A DNA stretch of 64,000 nucleotides from Azolla caroliniana. Taxonomy: Eukaryota > Polypodiophyta. Each line of letters opens with the position of its first letter. Position 1 is the stretch's first letter. Under the pieces are notes generated by a model. The model was not told where the DNA came from. It worked only from the letters and a program-made list of their open reading frames with translations, and did no database searches. The position numbers were made by a program, and so were the translations under genes. Location: the NCBI GenBank assembly GCA_043228905.1, contig JBHGNT010000014.1, positions 15,500,001 through 15,564,000 on the forward strand, given 5' to 3'. Positions 1-11,481 of the stretch are shown here, piece after piece.

Positions 1-368
1 TACTACAAGGGGGTATATTTCGATGAATTTCGAAAACTACTTGGGGGTATTCTAGTGAGTTGTGTTTAGCCACCTTGTGATATTTCAAGTAGCAGCCGGC
101 AACAGCTCAGCTCAAGCCGGAGTCGAGCTGTAAAACCATTTTTAAACGGTTTGACAGTTCGGTTCTGTTCGGTTCAAGCTTGAGCTTCCTTACGCGGTTT
201 GAGCTCAGTTCACTTAAGCTTGAGCCTTACCAAACCTGTTAAGCCTTAACTAAGTTTAGGGATCGGTTATATCGGGTTTGGCTTGCACAAGGCCAAACCG
301 GTTAAGCCGAAACCGAATTGTTGCCACCTAATTGTAAGGATTAAACATAAATGTTGTGATTAGCTTAC
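1..368. other. Intron sequence at left edge, no gene seen
   Basis: This stretch lies downstream of a splice donor (GTAAGC, minus strand, at 368 downwards) and should be intron 2 of the BAT1-like gene. It holds repeated GAGCTC/AAGCTTGAG and GGTTAAGCC-like words of low complexity between 100 and 320. I see no exon in it. Confidence 0.5.
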
Positions 369-1731
369 CAACCAGTTATCCAAGATGCAAATGGACCCCA
401 TTTGTTTCCTGCTAATCGAAAGCTCCAGAAATAGAGGCCCCCAGATGTAGGGTAAGCAGAGCAAATTTCAGCCATGGATGAAGCCACAAAGGTGGTAAAG
501 AAACCAGCTATGAGCCATCCATATGTCATGGAGATTGGTCCCCCATATGCCAAACCTGTATTATAGACGGTTGTCACCCCAGTTAAGATTGAAATGAGAG
601 AGAATGAGACTGCAGTGTTGGCCAGTACTCTGCATCATGTAAGCAAACACACAAATGTAAACTGTTAACCTAAATGTAAACCTAAACCTAAATATACATA
701 TACTCATGCAGTACATATGCACACAGGACACACACTACATATGTGTTTCACTTTGGTCTCCTTCTTCATATTTGACCTAAACCTTTCTTTTCTGATTCAA
801 TGATTGTATGCAGTCTGTGATTGATGTCCATCATAGGCCACTTTGTTGGCAATCACTCTTCTTTTCCTTCTTCCATAGAATCATCTTATTATCTGACATT
901 TGGGTCAACCTATATGGCAGATGATGATCCCTTCTTGTAACTTTGTGGTCTCAAGAGGTAAATTTCAGACATTGTGCAATGCATACATGTATGCAGCATA
1001 TCAGATGATGGTGATGGTGATGGTGATGGTAATGGTAATGGTAATGGTAATAGTAAGGGTGCTTGTATACATATGCATATTTCTGCAGACGTTGCTTTAT
1101 ATGCATATATTACATGTATGCATATCAGATGATGGTGATTGTAATGGTAATGGTAATAGTAATGGTGCTATGCTGCTTGTATACATATGCATATTTCTGC
1201 AGACCTTGCTTTATATGCATATATTACATGTATGTATATCAGGGGATGGTGATTGTAATGGTAATGGTAATAGCAATGGTGCTATGCTGCTTGTACACAT
1301 ATGCATATTTCTGCAGACCTTGCTTTATATGCATATCAGATGATGGTGATGGTAATGTTTTAAATAGTAATGGTGCTTGTATACATATGCATATTTCTGC
1401 AGACCTTGCTTGATATGCATATGATGTATTTATAATCTTACATTTTGTTTCATCTTTGTATTCAACATATTCATGATGCTTGTAAATGGGGTCTCATAGC
1501 TCATTTTCGTCTCTTTCGGATCGTAAGATGTTATGTCTGAATCCGTTTCGGGTTCAAGACAACTCCAATTGCAATCGTTTGTTTGTTTGTTTCCATTCCA
1601 CAACACAATATGTTGAAGATAAAAATCACTTACGACATGTCGCGCTTGAGCTCTTGCTTGTAACCAAGCTCCTTGAGGCGAAGACGATCAAGGTCGGCCT
1701 CTTCGGACATGGCTTTATCGTTAACATCCAT
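369..1731 (-). CDS. BAT1: BAT1-like amino acid permease, first two coding exons (partial gene)
   Basis: Exon 1 is 1731-1634: ATG at 1731, 32 codons plus two bases, ending at a GTAAGTG donor. It encodes an N-terminal region with the LGYKQELKRD motif typical of plant BAT1/GABA permeases. Intron 1 is 1633-630, with acceptor TGATGCAG. Exon 2 is 629-369 and joins in phase to give SVLANTAVSFSLISILTG, then YNTGLAYGGP, SMAEICSAYPTSGGLY and WASWITGW-like text, i.e. the first transmembrane helices of an APC-family amino-acid/polyamine transporter, ending at a GTAAGC donor. BAT1 is known as a bidirectional amino-acid transporter in plants; membrane location follows from the family. The remaining exons lie to the left, outside the window. 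No internal stop is seen, so this is probably a live host gene. The exact ATG is inferred from homology; a second in-frame Met lies eight codons further in. Confidence 0.85.
1001..1424. repeat. Intronic minisatellite with (ATGGTG/AATGGT)n core
   Basis: Inside intron 1 of the BAT1-like gene a unit of about 114 bp, starting with GCTTGTATACATATGCATAT, begins at 1061, 1174, 1289 and 1375; the last copy is shortened to about 86 bp. Each unit ends in a trinucleotide-like tract (GATGGTGATGGTAATGG). The array creates open frames (for example 900-1343 and 1063-1413 plus) that I regard as repeat artefacts. Confidence 0.85.
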
Positions 1732-2649
1732 CCTTCTTCCGCCCCAAGAACTAGTCACCACCATAACTGAAGAATTGGAGATAAAACAAAACAAAAACAA
1801 TCTATGCCAAGCAAGAAGACCGCAAGATGATGAATTGTTGTTGATTGTGTGCTTGTTTCTTTAGTCAAAACTTGAACCCAACCCAAAAGTGATGATTTTA
1901 AAGAAGGTTGTCAAGGTAGAATGGGGACGATGGTGATTGATGATTGCTGAGAACTATTTTAATTTTTGTTAGTGCTCATGCACCTGGAGTGCACTTGGAA
2001 CATTCATGTAATCAATACTTGAAAGAACCTTTTAGGACATTCTATTGGGGTCCACAAGATACACTTCTATATGGTGAGGCTAGAAGAAAAAATAAAAAAC
2101 ACAATTCAGTTGCATTAATATCGTTGTTGTTATGGTGTGTACGAACTAGCAATATGTAAGTGGGATTCAATTGTTTGTTTCAAGTTTGGGTTTACCACCT
2201 ATGGCTTCACATGGGTGACAACTCTTGCATGGTTCAATAACCCCTTATGAACAAGTGTTTGTTAATAAATGAGGATATCAATGCTTTAATAGGTGAACCA
2301 ATTCCCATGAAACCAAAGTTTTAGTCACATGAGTCAAACCATCCAATGACCCAAAACATGCATTGTTGTATGGAACCTTTAATTTGTCGTACTCTAGCTG
2401 GTTTTAAGCATATACAAAATGTATGGAAAATCATAAATTTGTTTACCAAGGATTTGGTTAAAAATCAAAACAAATTTCAAAACTTTTATCATTGTGCATG
2501 AGGAATTTCCCTAAGCTCGTAAGCGTTTCATTGCTAGAATTAATATTATACATCCTTCTATATTGAGTCCTACAAGTTTCTTGATGGCAGACACTAATGT
2601 GGAAATCATGTGATGCAAAAATGTTAAAAGTCATTAAGAAAATGTTTTG
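1732..2649. other. Upstream region of the BAT1-like gene, nothing else recognised
   Basis: This should contain the 5' UTR and promoter of the minus-strand permease gene, but I cannot place a TATA box or transcription start with confidence. AT-rich sequence with only short open frames; no recognisable TE termini. Confidence 0.4.
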
Positions 2650-3050
2650 AATGTTTTTTTTTTCCCAAAAAAAAACTCCTTCCATTAGTTATAAAATTTT
2701 ACAAATGAGACAATTATGTACAAATCCCTAAAGGGACGCGATAGTTCCATCTTATGTGGATGCCCACTGACTCAAGAAAGGGAGAGGACAACCATTGTTG
2801 GATGAAGGCTATTCGTTGTCTTTCAACTCCCTCAGAGCCGCCCTTAAGGCCATCATATTGGCTCTTCAGAGTGGCTACAATTTCCCTCATATCTCTTGCA
2901 GTAACCTTGTTGGATGTGCGGTTTTGTTGGAGAAGACTCACCTACATTGTTGTTTCCATATAACCCAAAGGGTTATTGGGCTGACCAATTCCAACACCTC
3001 TTGAGATTTGTCATTAAGAGGAATGGAGTGGACATTGCCGCAGGAGGAGA
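2650..3050 (-). pseudogene. 5'-truncated LINE fragment (C-terminal tail of ORF2 plus 3' end)
   Basis: Read on the minus strand the segment gives, with several frameshifts, a tryptophan-containing tail (ITLWVIWKQ..., then HPTR.LQEI and WASP-like words) that lines up with the ORF2 tail of the LINE at 6.9-35.9 kb (LTLWYIWKARC, RPPEEVIMDIW). It ends in CTAACTAATGG followed by a T-rich and A-rich tail near 2650-2670, the same 3' end as the other LINEs of the window. It is old and non-functional. Confidence 0.55.
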
Positions 3051-3475
3051 AAAGGACCTCTTTATGTTAAGTGGTGCATAACTTAATGTAGAATAATCTT
3101 ACTAAGAAGGAACTTTTAAATTCTCACATAATGGAGAGAAACTAATTTATCAATTGTTTTACTAAATAATGAATATATTTGATTGTGAATCACCAAGGAA
3201 AGTGCCATAAAACAAGACAAGTGCAATGGATCTGAGAGTGAAGGACCCTTTTAGGAAATTATCTTCTTAAATCATGTTAAAAGGGAACTTTTTTAGTTTA
3301 AAGTGTTCACTCGAGGTGATATGTGGGTATGAAAATATTGCAATTACTATGCTTACACATGTTGCTTTACTTTTAAAAAAACATACTTTAGAAGCCTCAA
3401 TGAAACAACAATATGCCCTATGCATGCCAACGTTTTTTGTAATTTTCCCGTTTACTATTTCATTGTTTTTATTCC

Positions 3476-3760
3476 AAAAAAAAAACTACTTCCATTAGTT
3501 AAGCAATGTACAAAGGATAATTTACAACTCATATCTTACACGACATCTTGCATGTCAAAGGAAAACAATATGTGTAGATGAAACACCAAAAAAAAACAAC
3601 TCCAAAGCACCACATCATTCGATGTGTATAGCATTACTCGGACGCATATTCTCCACGTGAGCCTCATACAAAACAGAATTCAACATAGATGTCCTCCATT
3701 CACTCCTCATGGCAGAACCCATCTAGATGTTCGGTAATTGAGGACAAGATAATACATTAC
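3476..3760 (-). pseudogene. Probable LINE 3' end remnant
   Basis: The minus strand here ends in AACTAATGGAAGTAG plus a T/A-rich tail, matching the LINE 3' ends at 2690, 6670 and 6970. Upstream sequence may contain very decayed ORF2 tail but I cannot align it securely. The interval 3051-3475 between the two remnants holds nothing I recognise. Confidence 0.35.
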
Positions 3761-4789
3761 GATTAGAAAATTATAAGATATAGTAGTTTTTTATTCCACC
3801 ATTGCTTTTTAAAAGACTCAATTCTATAAATTTCTTCCCATCCAATACTAGATGCATGTCAAGGCAAGGTATTGGTATCTTAACGACTCAAAAAGTTAGG
3901 GAATGATTTATTTCCCTATGGCATCATTCCAATCACCAATAGTTGTGGTCACCCACTACTTTACTAGTCTTACAGGTTTTAAAACCTCATATTTGCATAT
4001 TATAATGCAATGATATCGTTGCAATCCATTGAAGAAACAAAATTTACATTTTCCTGAACGTTCAAGCCATCATGTAATGGTTGCAATGAACTTGCCACCA
4101 TCATGTATGTCACAAATTCAAAGGTGTTCATTCCTATTGCTCCGTTGTAAATGATCTTGGTTATTATTGATATAAAAAGATTGCACATGCATTGGCTTGC
4201 TTTCCTTACATTATGTGGTATACTCTTTCTTGCAAAAACAACCATCAATATGAAAAAATTGTACGTCATTTTTGTTGTGTTGTCATCATCTTGCATACTC
4301 ATTTGTGCAAAACAACTAAATAACTTTACCTCTCTAGAACAAGTATGAATAATGAGATGATATAGGTCTTCAATCCCTATTCATGAATACACGAAAAAAT
4401 CCATTGGAATACTCCAAGGTGGACATGGATGCAACAACCAATCATATAAAAAAAAATAGCCCTCACGAACTAAACCACATAAAGATGAGTAAAGGGTTGA
4501 AGAACCTTTACTTATCTCAAAATGCGAAAAGAAATGCACTAAAAATCAATTGACCAACCTTGGAAGCCATTTGTTAAGATGATAATAGTTTCATGTGAGA
4601 TTGTACGCAATTGAAATAGTTATGGCATCTCTCATGAAATGGTTTCACAATTAAATCAAGTGCATAGAAACATTATAGAGTTACATCGCGTTGCATTTTG
4701 GACTCGTAGTTTGCCATGCATTTACTTCTACGTAGTGTCAAGAACTAGTCGACTTAAATATCAAGAATAGAAGTTAGCAAGAATAAATA
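3761..4789. other. No gene recognised
   Basis: AT-rich sequence. The 100-codon minus frame at 4000-4302 matches no family I know and its complement is almost as open, so I do not call it a gene. Confidence 0.3.
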
Positions 4790-5497
4790 TCAAGGATGGG
4801 TTATGGTGTAGTTAGATTTGAAGAGAGCCTATCATAATGTTAATTGGTCCTTTGTTTCTGGTTTAATGCATACAGTGGGTTTTGGACATGTATGTCCTAG
4901 CTTATATATTTTTTAGGGCAAAATGCAATCTCTTGAGTAATGCTTACTGGTGTAATTAGCATATATTTCCTTGCAACTTCTATTCATCAAGGATGCCCAC
5001 TTAGCCCATTGGTGTTTTCTTTAGTTACTCATCCCTTGTTGGTGATGTCATCCACAACTTGCAACTAAGGTTGATAATGTAGGTCTACATCTTCCATCTA
5101 AGGACAATTGGTAGTGCAAGCTTTGGCAGATGCTTCTTCCATATTCCTACATGCCTCATGTGAGAATCTTGAGAAGGGGATGCGTGTATGGAACCACTTG
5201 CCTTGGCATCTAGATTTCATATTAATTGGAGGAAATCTTACTTCATCTCATGTAATGAGGGATTTGGATTGTCTAGGATGGTGGTTAGAAAAGGCTTTAT
5301 TTTTTTAACTCTTGGAGTATTTGGCATGAATTTTATGAATTCTCAATTGGTTTAATGGATGACTAACAAGTTAATGGATAAGTTCAAGTATTTGAAGTCG
5401 CAATCTTGGTTGTTTCATGTATGCTTGAAGTTGTACATTGTATTATGGAACCCATGATTATGTTATTTGATGTTAACATGGACAAAGAAAGTTTTGT
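4790..5497 (+). pseudogene. LINE reverse transcriptase relic, left part
   Basis: Fragments of a non-LTR reverse transcriptase are readable with frameshifts: LDLKRAY.NVNWSF (motif A), IHQGCPLSPLVFSLVTH (motif B), then ALAD.SSIFLHAS.ENL (motif C region with ADD damaged) and DLDCLGW. The relic stops at 5497, where a hAT-like element is inserted, and its thumb and zinc-knuckle part resumes at 36167. It is the oldest layer of the nested stack. Confidence 0.7.
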
Positions 5498-5764
5498 ATT
5501 CCATTCAGGGCCTAAATTTGACGGGTTAGTATCAAAGTTTTTTGACGGGCATTTTTTAAAGATGTATGTCATATGACATAAGATTGCAAAAACTAATATG
5601 TCATTTGACATGCAAATTTTTAAAATGAAAAGCTCTATATAATGCTACATTGTTATAGATGCCATTACTATAACACAAATAAACATAACTACCTCACAAA
5701 GATAATGAAATACATAAAATAAATATTGTGTTAATGTTTTTACTATTAAAAAAAAGAGGCTATT

Positions 5765-6701
5765 CGCAATGGTTGGCAAACATTGGGCATCCCCGATGAG
5801 GCACTCATTACCTTTTGGAAAGGTCTTTAGCATCTCCACATGCCTGAAAAGATCAAGCTCTTTTGGTGGCAGATCGGTCATAATGTGGTGCCCGTTGGTG
5901 AATGGCTAGATAAACGTGGCGGCCCGTTAGGTTGCCCACTTTGCCCTCAAGCTCAAAAGATCTGGGATAGAGTGACTCGCCTACTTGCGGCATGTGAAGT
6001 TGAAGGAACAGCCTCGTGGAGCGCTGCGGCATGGATTGATCACTCAGTCGAAGGGTGGACGGACACCGTCAATGCGGATAGTTGGTGCTATGTATGCATG
6101 AGAGGCAAAATCGTCAAGATCCGTTTCGAAAGAGGCTTGCAGCCTGCATCTCTTAGGTTTCTAGAAATCTGGATGTTGATCGCAGGTTTCACCTTGTGGT
6201 ATATATGGAAAGCGCGTTGCCTCAAGGTTTTCCAAGGTACGGTACGACCCTTGGAGGAAGTGATCATGGACATATGGTTCGCGATTATCAGCTGCCTACG
6301 AGGGCAACTAAAAGAGATTTGCAGCCACTCCAACGACGTGGTCTTTGCCCGTTTGCGCTTTTGGCAGAAATGGCGGAACACACCTATGGTGTTGCAAGGC
6401 GGGAGTGGCCCGAGGTGGAATTACCAGCCCCCACGCTGGTTGTTTCCTACTCACCTGCCACCCTCTCTTCGTTGTAGGCCCCAAGAGCCGACTCGTACTA
6501 GGCAACATTGAAGGGCATCGCCTTAGATATAGGTAGCTTCTTACATTAAGTTAGGCCGCAAGGCATTGTAAGTAGGCCCATCTTCTTTTACTTGATCGGA
6601 GGAAGACTCCCCGATGTGTGTATAAATCTCCTTGTAGACTCTCTATGTAATAATCCTTCCTAACTAATGAGAAAGTAGCTTCATTTTGGGGAAAAAAAAA
6701 G
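5765..6701 (+). mobile_element. 5'-truncated LINE copy with poly-A and 10-bp TSD
   Basis: The insertion is bounded by AGAGGCTATT at 5755-5764 and 6702-6711 and ends with poly-A at 6692-6701, the standard outcome of target-primed reverse transcription. It carries only the last part of ORF2 (open at 5840-6511) and the 3' UTR, and is closely similar to the minus-strand LINE at 6933-35881. Compared with that copy it lacks 42 bp, which removes 14 residues including the His and last Cys of the CX2CX8HX4C zinc knuckle. Confidence 0.88.
5840..6511 (+). pseudogene. LINE ORF2 C-terminal fragment (zf-RVT region)
   Basis: An open frame starting MPEKIKLFWWQIGHNVVPVG and ending in a proline/arginine-rich tail. 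It covers the region after the RT that plant LINEs end with. The CPLC pair is present, but the following residues with the His and Cys partners are deleted in frame. No start or promoter of its own; a dead 3' fragment. Confidence 0.8.
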
Positions 6702-6912
6702 AGAGGCTATTTTTTTGGAAAAAAGGGTTGTTAAAAAATTAAGTTTTAACTTAAAACATTAAAATCAAACCTAGAGTTTACAACACTCTTTTTAAGGTTA
6801 TTGTTTAAAATTTCAATCAAATTTAAACTAATATTATTAGTAAAGAATAAAGGTTTAAAAATATATATCATTATTACACGATGATGATATTATTTTAAGC
6901 ATGTTATAAAAA

Positions 6913-6949
6913 TATATATAATATAAATATATATATATATATATATATT
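6913..6949. repeat. (TA)n microsatellite at LINE 3' junction
   Basis: A run of TA repeats containing ATATAAATATAT at 6921-6932. The same 12-mer occurs at 35882-35893 at the other end of the LINE, so it may be the target duplication, but low complexity makes this weak. Confidence 0.6.
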
Positions 6950-7126
6950 TTCCAAAGTAAAGCTACTTTCCCATTAGTTAGGAAGGATTATTACATAGAG
7001 TCTATAAGGAGATTTATACACACATCGGGGAGACTTCCTCCGATCAAGCCAAAGAAGATGAGCCACTTACATTGCCTTGCGGCCTAACTTAATGTAAGAA
7101 GCTACCTATATCCAAGGCAATGCCCT

Positions 7127-9867
7127 TCAATGTGGCCTCGTACGAGTCGGCTCTTGGGGCCTACACCGAAGAGAGGGTGGCAGGTGAATAGGAAACAACC
7201 AACGTGGGGGCTGGTAGTTCCACCTCGGGCCACTCCCGCCTTGCATCACCATAGGTGTGTTCCGCCATTTCTGCCAAAAGCGCAAACGGGCAGTGGTCGC
7301 GTCGTTGGAGTGGCTGCAAACCTCTTCTAGTTGCCCTCGTAGGCAGCTGATAAGCGCGAACCATATGTCCATGATCACTTCCTCCGGGGGCCGTACCGTA
7401 CCTTGGAAGACCTTGAGGCAACGCGCTTTCCATATATACCACAAGGTGAAACCTGCGATCAACATCCAGATTTCCGGAAACCTAGGGGATGCGGGCTGCA
7501 AGCCTCTTTCAAAACGGATCTTGACGATTTTGCCTCTCGTGCATACATAGCACCAACTATCTGCATTGACGGCATCCGTCCACCCTTCGACCGAGTGAGC
7601 AATCCATGCCGCAGCGCTCCACGAGGTTGTTCCTTCAACGTCACATGCCACAAGGAGGCGAGTCACTCTATCCCATACCTTTTGAGCTTGAGGGCAATCC
7701 CACAAACAATGTCTCAGAGACTCAATAGGTAGAGAGCACAGTGGGCAGCCTAATGGGCCGCCACGTTTATCTAACCATTCGCCAACGGGCACCACATTAT
7801 GACCGATCTGCCACCAAAAGAGCTTGATCTTTTCAGGCATGTGGAGACGCCAAAGACCCTTCCAAAAGGCAATGAGCGCCTCATCGGGGATGCCCAATGT
7901 TCGCCAGCCATTGCGAAGGGGGCCGCCTCGCTGCAGTTGCAAAGTCCGACCCAATTTAGTGGTGTAATCGAAGAAGTGGTGGAGTCTATCGTCATGTTTC
8001 CATCTGAAATCCCCGGGGTCCCAATCCAGATCGACAAGGGGACGACAACCGTATACCCTTAACCTCCAATGGGGTTCCACCTTAGCAACATCCGGGTCTG
8101 TCTTCCAGATGTTATCAATCTGTGCCACCACTCGGATTGGGTGCCAAGAGCCGCTGCTCTGGCTGTCCCCAAAAACTGTATCACTCCCCGATCCGCTCAT
8201 GCCCTTTAGCGACTTGACCATTCCAGCCTCGTCAAAGAGACCGAATCATGCATGTTCTCTCGCCTCCCCCATCGGAACCCTGTCAACTGCCTCAGCTATC
8301 AGTCTCCGCATTTTCGTAGCTCCCTTGAGGGGAGGGAAAAGGTCCTCTTGGGCTCTTCCTGAATCAGCCATGCGTCTCCAATCGTCTATAGATAGGAGGC
8401 CTGTTTGTGCCAACTTTCCCCATGCTAGGCCCTTAAGTTGCCCTAGCATCGCGTTGTCATTCGTTCGCACATGAGGATTCCAGAATAGTGGCTGTCTAGT
8501 CCATTCGGTCAATGTCTCCGGGGTGTGCTTGACCAAATGATGTCGTATATGGCACCATGCCCGCAAGATGGAGTTCGTGACCCTATCCTCCGGATGGCAA
8601 GCCAGCTTGGGTGGGACTCCACTCGTGCAACACCAATTCAAGGAGTCGGGCCAAGGCCTACCATACTTGGGAGTCCCTACTTGCAGCCTGTTGCGAAGAA
8701 GTACCTTCCAGCACCCCTTACCTGGCAGGAGGCAGCGAACCACCATTTTAGCCAGCAATGCACGACTCTGCATTAAGGGGTCTATGAGGCCAAGCCCCCC
8801 TTTGGCCCGCGGTTGCGTTAACCAACACCATGAGACTCTGGCGGCAGCCCGTGGGTTGTCCTTACCTGACCATATAAACCCCCTAATGGCAGCCTTAATC
8901 GCGTGCAAACCTGCAGGGTCCATAATCCAGCATGAGACTGAGTGCCACATGGTAGCGAGCAGCACTTGGTTCGCCACAAGGACCCTACCAGCGAAGGACA
9001 ATTTTGATCTACTCCACTGGTTCAGCTTCTTACTTATTTTGGCTTGTACGTGGGCCAATTGCGCTCCCTTGGGGATTGACCTCCCCATCGTAAATCCAAG
9101 GTACTTGAAAGTCGTCCCACTAGGGACCCACGTAAAATCGGCATGGGGTTGCCATCCTGGTGTCTCCTGTTCGCTGAACCATAGACCTTGGGTTTTATTC
9201 CAATTGATCTTGGCACCAACCGCCTGACAAAAGTCCTCGACAAGATGTTCAGCCCGCTGTAAATTCTCCTCATCACCTTGCAAGAAAAGAACCGTATCGT
9301 CGGCATATTCAGATAACAGCAAATCTTCAGTCGCATTGGGGATGGGCAATCCCCGCAGCCCGCTAGTTGGTGCTTGTAAGTAGGCGGAGAAAGCCTCGGT
9401 TATAAAGAGATAGAGATATGGGGCTAGGGGACAACCTTGCCTCACTGAGCGTTGTAGTTGGAAGGCGGGTCCCCTAGATCCAGCCATCAGCACGCTACTC
9501 GTAGCTGTCCGATAGAGTGCAGAAGTGCAATTCCTCCATTTTTGAGGTAGGCCCAAAGCTCTCATCACATTTTCCAAAAAGGGCCATAACACCCTATCGT
9601 AGGCCTTCTCGAAGTCTAGCATCAGAATAGCCGAGCTCGATACGGAGCGACCGGCCAATGCCATAGCTTCCCAAAGAAGCAACACATTATCAAAGATACA
9701 CCCGTTCTTGACAAACCCAGTTTGATTGTCGTGTATGATGTCCGGTAAGAAGCTTGCTAATCGTTGAGCTAGGACTTTAGCGAGTATCTTGTATGCCGTG
9801 TTAAGGATCGTGATTGGACGCCATTGGCGCAACTCTAGGCTTCGCTCTTGGGATTTGGGGATGAGAT
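7127..9867 (-). pseudogene. LINE ORF2, C-terminal two-thirds: reverse transcriptase and zf-RVT
   Basis: Continues ORF2 after the copia insertion. It starts in RT finger text (IPKSQ...WRPITILNTAYKILAKVLA) and has motif A LDFEKAYDRV, motif B RQGCPLAPYLY and the catalytic YADD at codons 712-715 of the joined ORF2. The thumb follows, with LSFAGRVLVANQVL and WSGKDNPRAAARVSW, then the zinc knuckle CPLC...HCLWDC and a tryptophan-rich tail. A TGA at 8246-8248 interrupts the frame between the RT and the zinc-knuckle part; the surrounding frame is intact and TGA could come from CGA by one transition. The protein would be 1437 residues without it, a usual size for plant L1 ORF2. RT activity primes cDNA at nicked target DNA in known LINEs. 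Confidence 0.85.
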
Positions 9868-10473
9868 TGATGGAAAAATCGACACTTTCCAAACTCCACC
9901 TCTCGGCCACAACCAAGGAAACACACGAATCGTTGTTGCAGAAAATGGGAAATGCAAAAGTAAATAAGTGGACACACGATTTAACGTGGAAAACCCTGTA
10001 CGGGAAAAACCACGGGAGTACAAGACTCCGAACCAAAACTATGCACAGAGAAATATACAATGGCGAGCTGCAAGGCGACGACCTTGAGCTCGCTGTCCTC
10101 GCCACAGGCGGCGGAATTACACAGAGGCGTCGACCTCTTCCTCTCTCACGCTCTATCTCTCTCACGGCTGCTCTCTCTCTTCACTCCTCTTGAGTGGAAA
10201 AACAGAAAAATGAGTAGCAACATTAAAACTGTTTGCCCTAAGTCATATTTATACACATATGACTTTAGGGCTATTTACAACTATAGCCTCAAGGGCCCTT
10301 GGCAAACATATTCACAGATATGTCCCCGCATCCGGATCTCTCTCCGGGTACATTCGTCATCCGGCTCCGAAGCCGAGGTCTTCATCATCCGGTTCCGAAA
10401 CCGCAACCGGGCTTGTCGTCATTCATCTCCGACATCCGACCATCCCATCCGGAAAGGGACCGTAAACCCAACA
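9868..10473 (-). repeat. 3' LTR of the nested copia element
   Basis: A 606-bp LTR, TG...CA bounded, next to the polypurine tract AAGGGGGAGTT (minus strand). It matches 31747-32374 except for two substitutions and a 22-bp CT-rich duplication present only in the other copy. Confidence 0.93.
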
Positions 10474-10485
10474 AACTCCCCCTTC
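10474..10485 (-). other. Polypurine tract of the nested copia element
   Basis: GAAGGGGGAGTT on the minus strand immediately before the 3' LTR. It overlaps the stop codon of the RNase H reading frame (10484-10486). Confidence 0.8.
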
Positions 10486-11289
10486 ACTTCGGCATGGGAT
10501 GTCTCTCCAATCCGATCCTCTTTCGGCATGCTTCCAGCTTGTCGGGTGTGAGCACCTTGGTCAGCATATCCGACCCGTTCTCGTCCGTGTGGATCTTCGT
10601 CAGCACGAACTCCTTGTCTTCTATCCTTTCCCGGATCCAGTGATATCTTCGCTGGATGTGCTTCGTCCGGGAGTGATAGGCCGCGTTCTTCGCAAGGTGG
10701 ATTGCACTCTGACTGTCGCAGTAGAGTCGGTACTCCTCCTGCCGGATACCGAGCTCTCTAATGAAGTCCTTCATCCATATTATTTCCTTGCCGGCTTCAA
10801 CAACCGCCATGTACTCCGCCTCCGTGGTTGACAACGCAACCGTCTTCTGCAGCCTCGACTGCCATGAAACAACTCCCCCTGCATACGTCATCACATACCC
10901 TGATGTGGACCGGCTGGTATCTGCATCAGCCGACATATCCGAATCGGTAAAGCCGTCGAGTTCGGGCTTACCGGAACCGAATCGGAGGCACACGTTTGCC
11001 GTGCCCTTCAGGTATCGGAGTATCCACTTGGCCGCGTTCCAATGCTCTTTGCCGGGATTGCTCATGTACCGGCTCACCACTCCGACTGCGTATCCAATGT
11101 CCGGTCTTGTACACACCATTGCGTACATCAAGCTTCCGACGGCAGAGGCATATGGCACTTTCATCATGTCCTCCTTCTCAGCCTTTGTCTTGGGGCTTTG
11201 CTTGTTGGATAGCTTGTAGTTTGCCGAGAGGGTCGATCCGACCGGTCTTGCTTCCGACATGTTGAACCGTTTAAGCACCTTTGTCACGT
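10484..11289 (-). pseudogene. Copia pol, RT end and RNase H
   Basis: The reading frame starts at the junction with the gypsy array (VTKVLKRFNM, the end of the RT domain) and runs through the copia signatures VGSLMYAMVCTRPDI, SGYVMTYAGGVVSWQS, ALSTTEAEYMA (RNase H Glu) and LYCDSQSAIHLAKN (RNase H Asp) to LTKVLTPDKLEACR. No stop interrupts it. It is the 3' end of the pol gene whose 5' part is at 28802-31716. Confidence 0.9.
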
Positions 11290-11354
11290 TGTCGTGAAGA
11301 ATGTGCTTCACGATATAAAAATGAGCTTAAATGTTGTATTTAATAATATTTGAG

Positions 11355-11408
11355 AGACTTGAACCCACATCCTTATATACGATGTACAATGTACATACCA
11401 CTAGGCTA
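11355..11408 (-). other. tRNA-like module a in LTR1 (A box / B box)
   Basis: On the minus strand TAGCCTAGTGGTATG (A-box-like) and GGTTCAAGTCT (B-box-like) span 54 nt, the spacing found in tRNA genes. The T-stem is imperfect (four of five pairs, one G-U). Copies at 18509-18562 and 25663-25716. Confidence 0.6.
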
Positions 11409-11481
11409 GGCTATTTATTTGTAAAAGTGTGTAATAAATGTGCTTCATGATATAAGAATGAAGCTATATATTGTATTAAGT

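Noticed and set aside
900-1413. Plus-strand frames over the intronic repeat
   Set aside because: They run through a trinucleotide-like minisatellite inside an intron of the BAT1-like gene.
4000-4302. 100-codon minus frame
   Set aside because: No family resemblance, no splice or promoter context, and the opposite strand is also largely open; too weak to call.
6921-6932. ATATAAATATAT as a firm TSD of the long LINE (with 35882-35893)
   Set aside because: Sits in a TA repeat, so a 12-mer match can arise by chance; kept only as a possible TSD.
8568-9227. 219-codon plus frame opposite LINE ORF2
   Set aside because: A shadow of the RT coding sequence on the minus strand.
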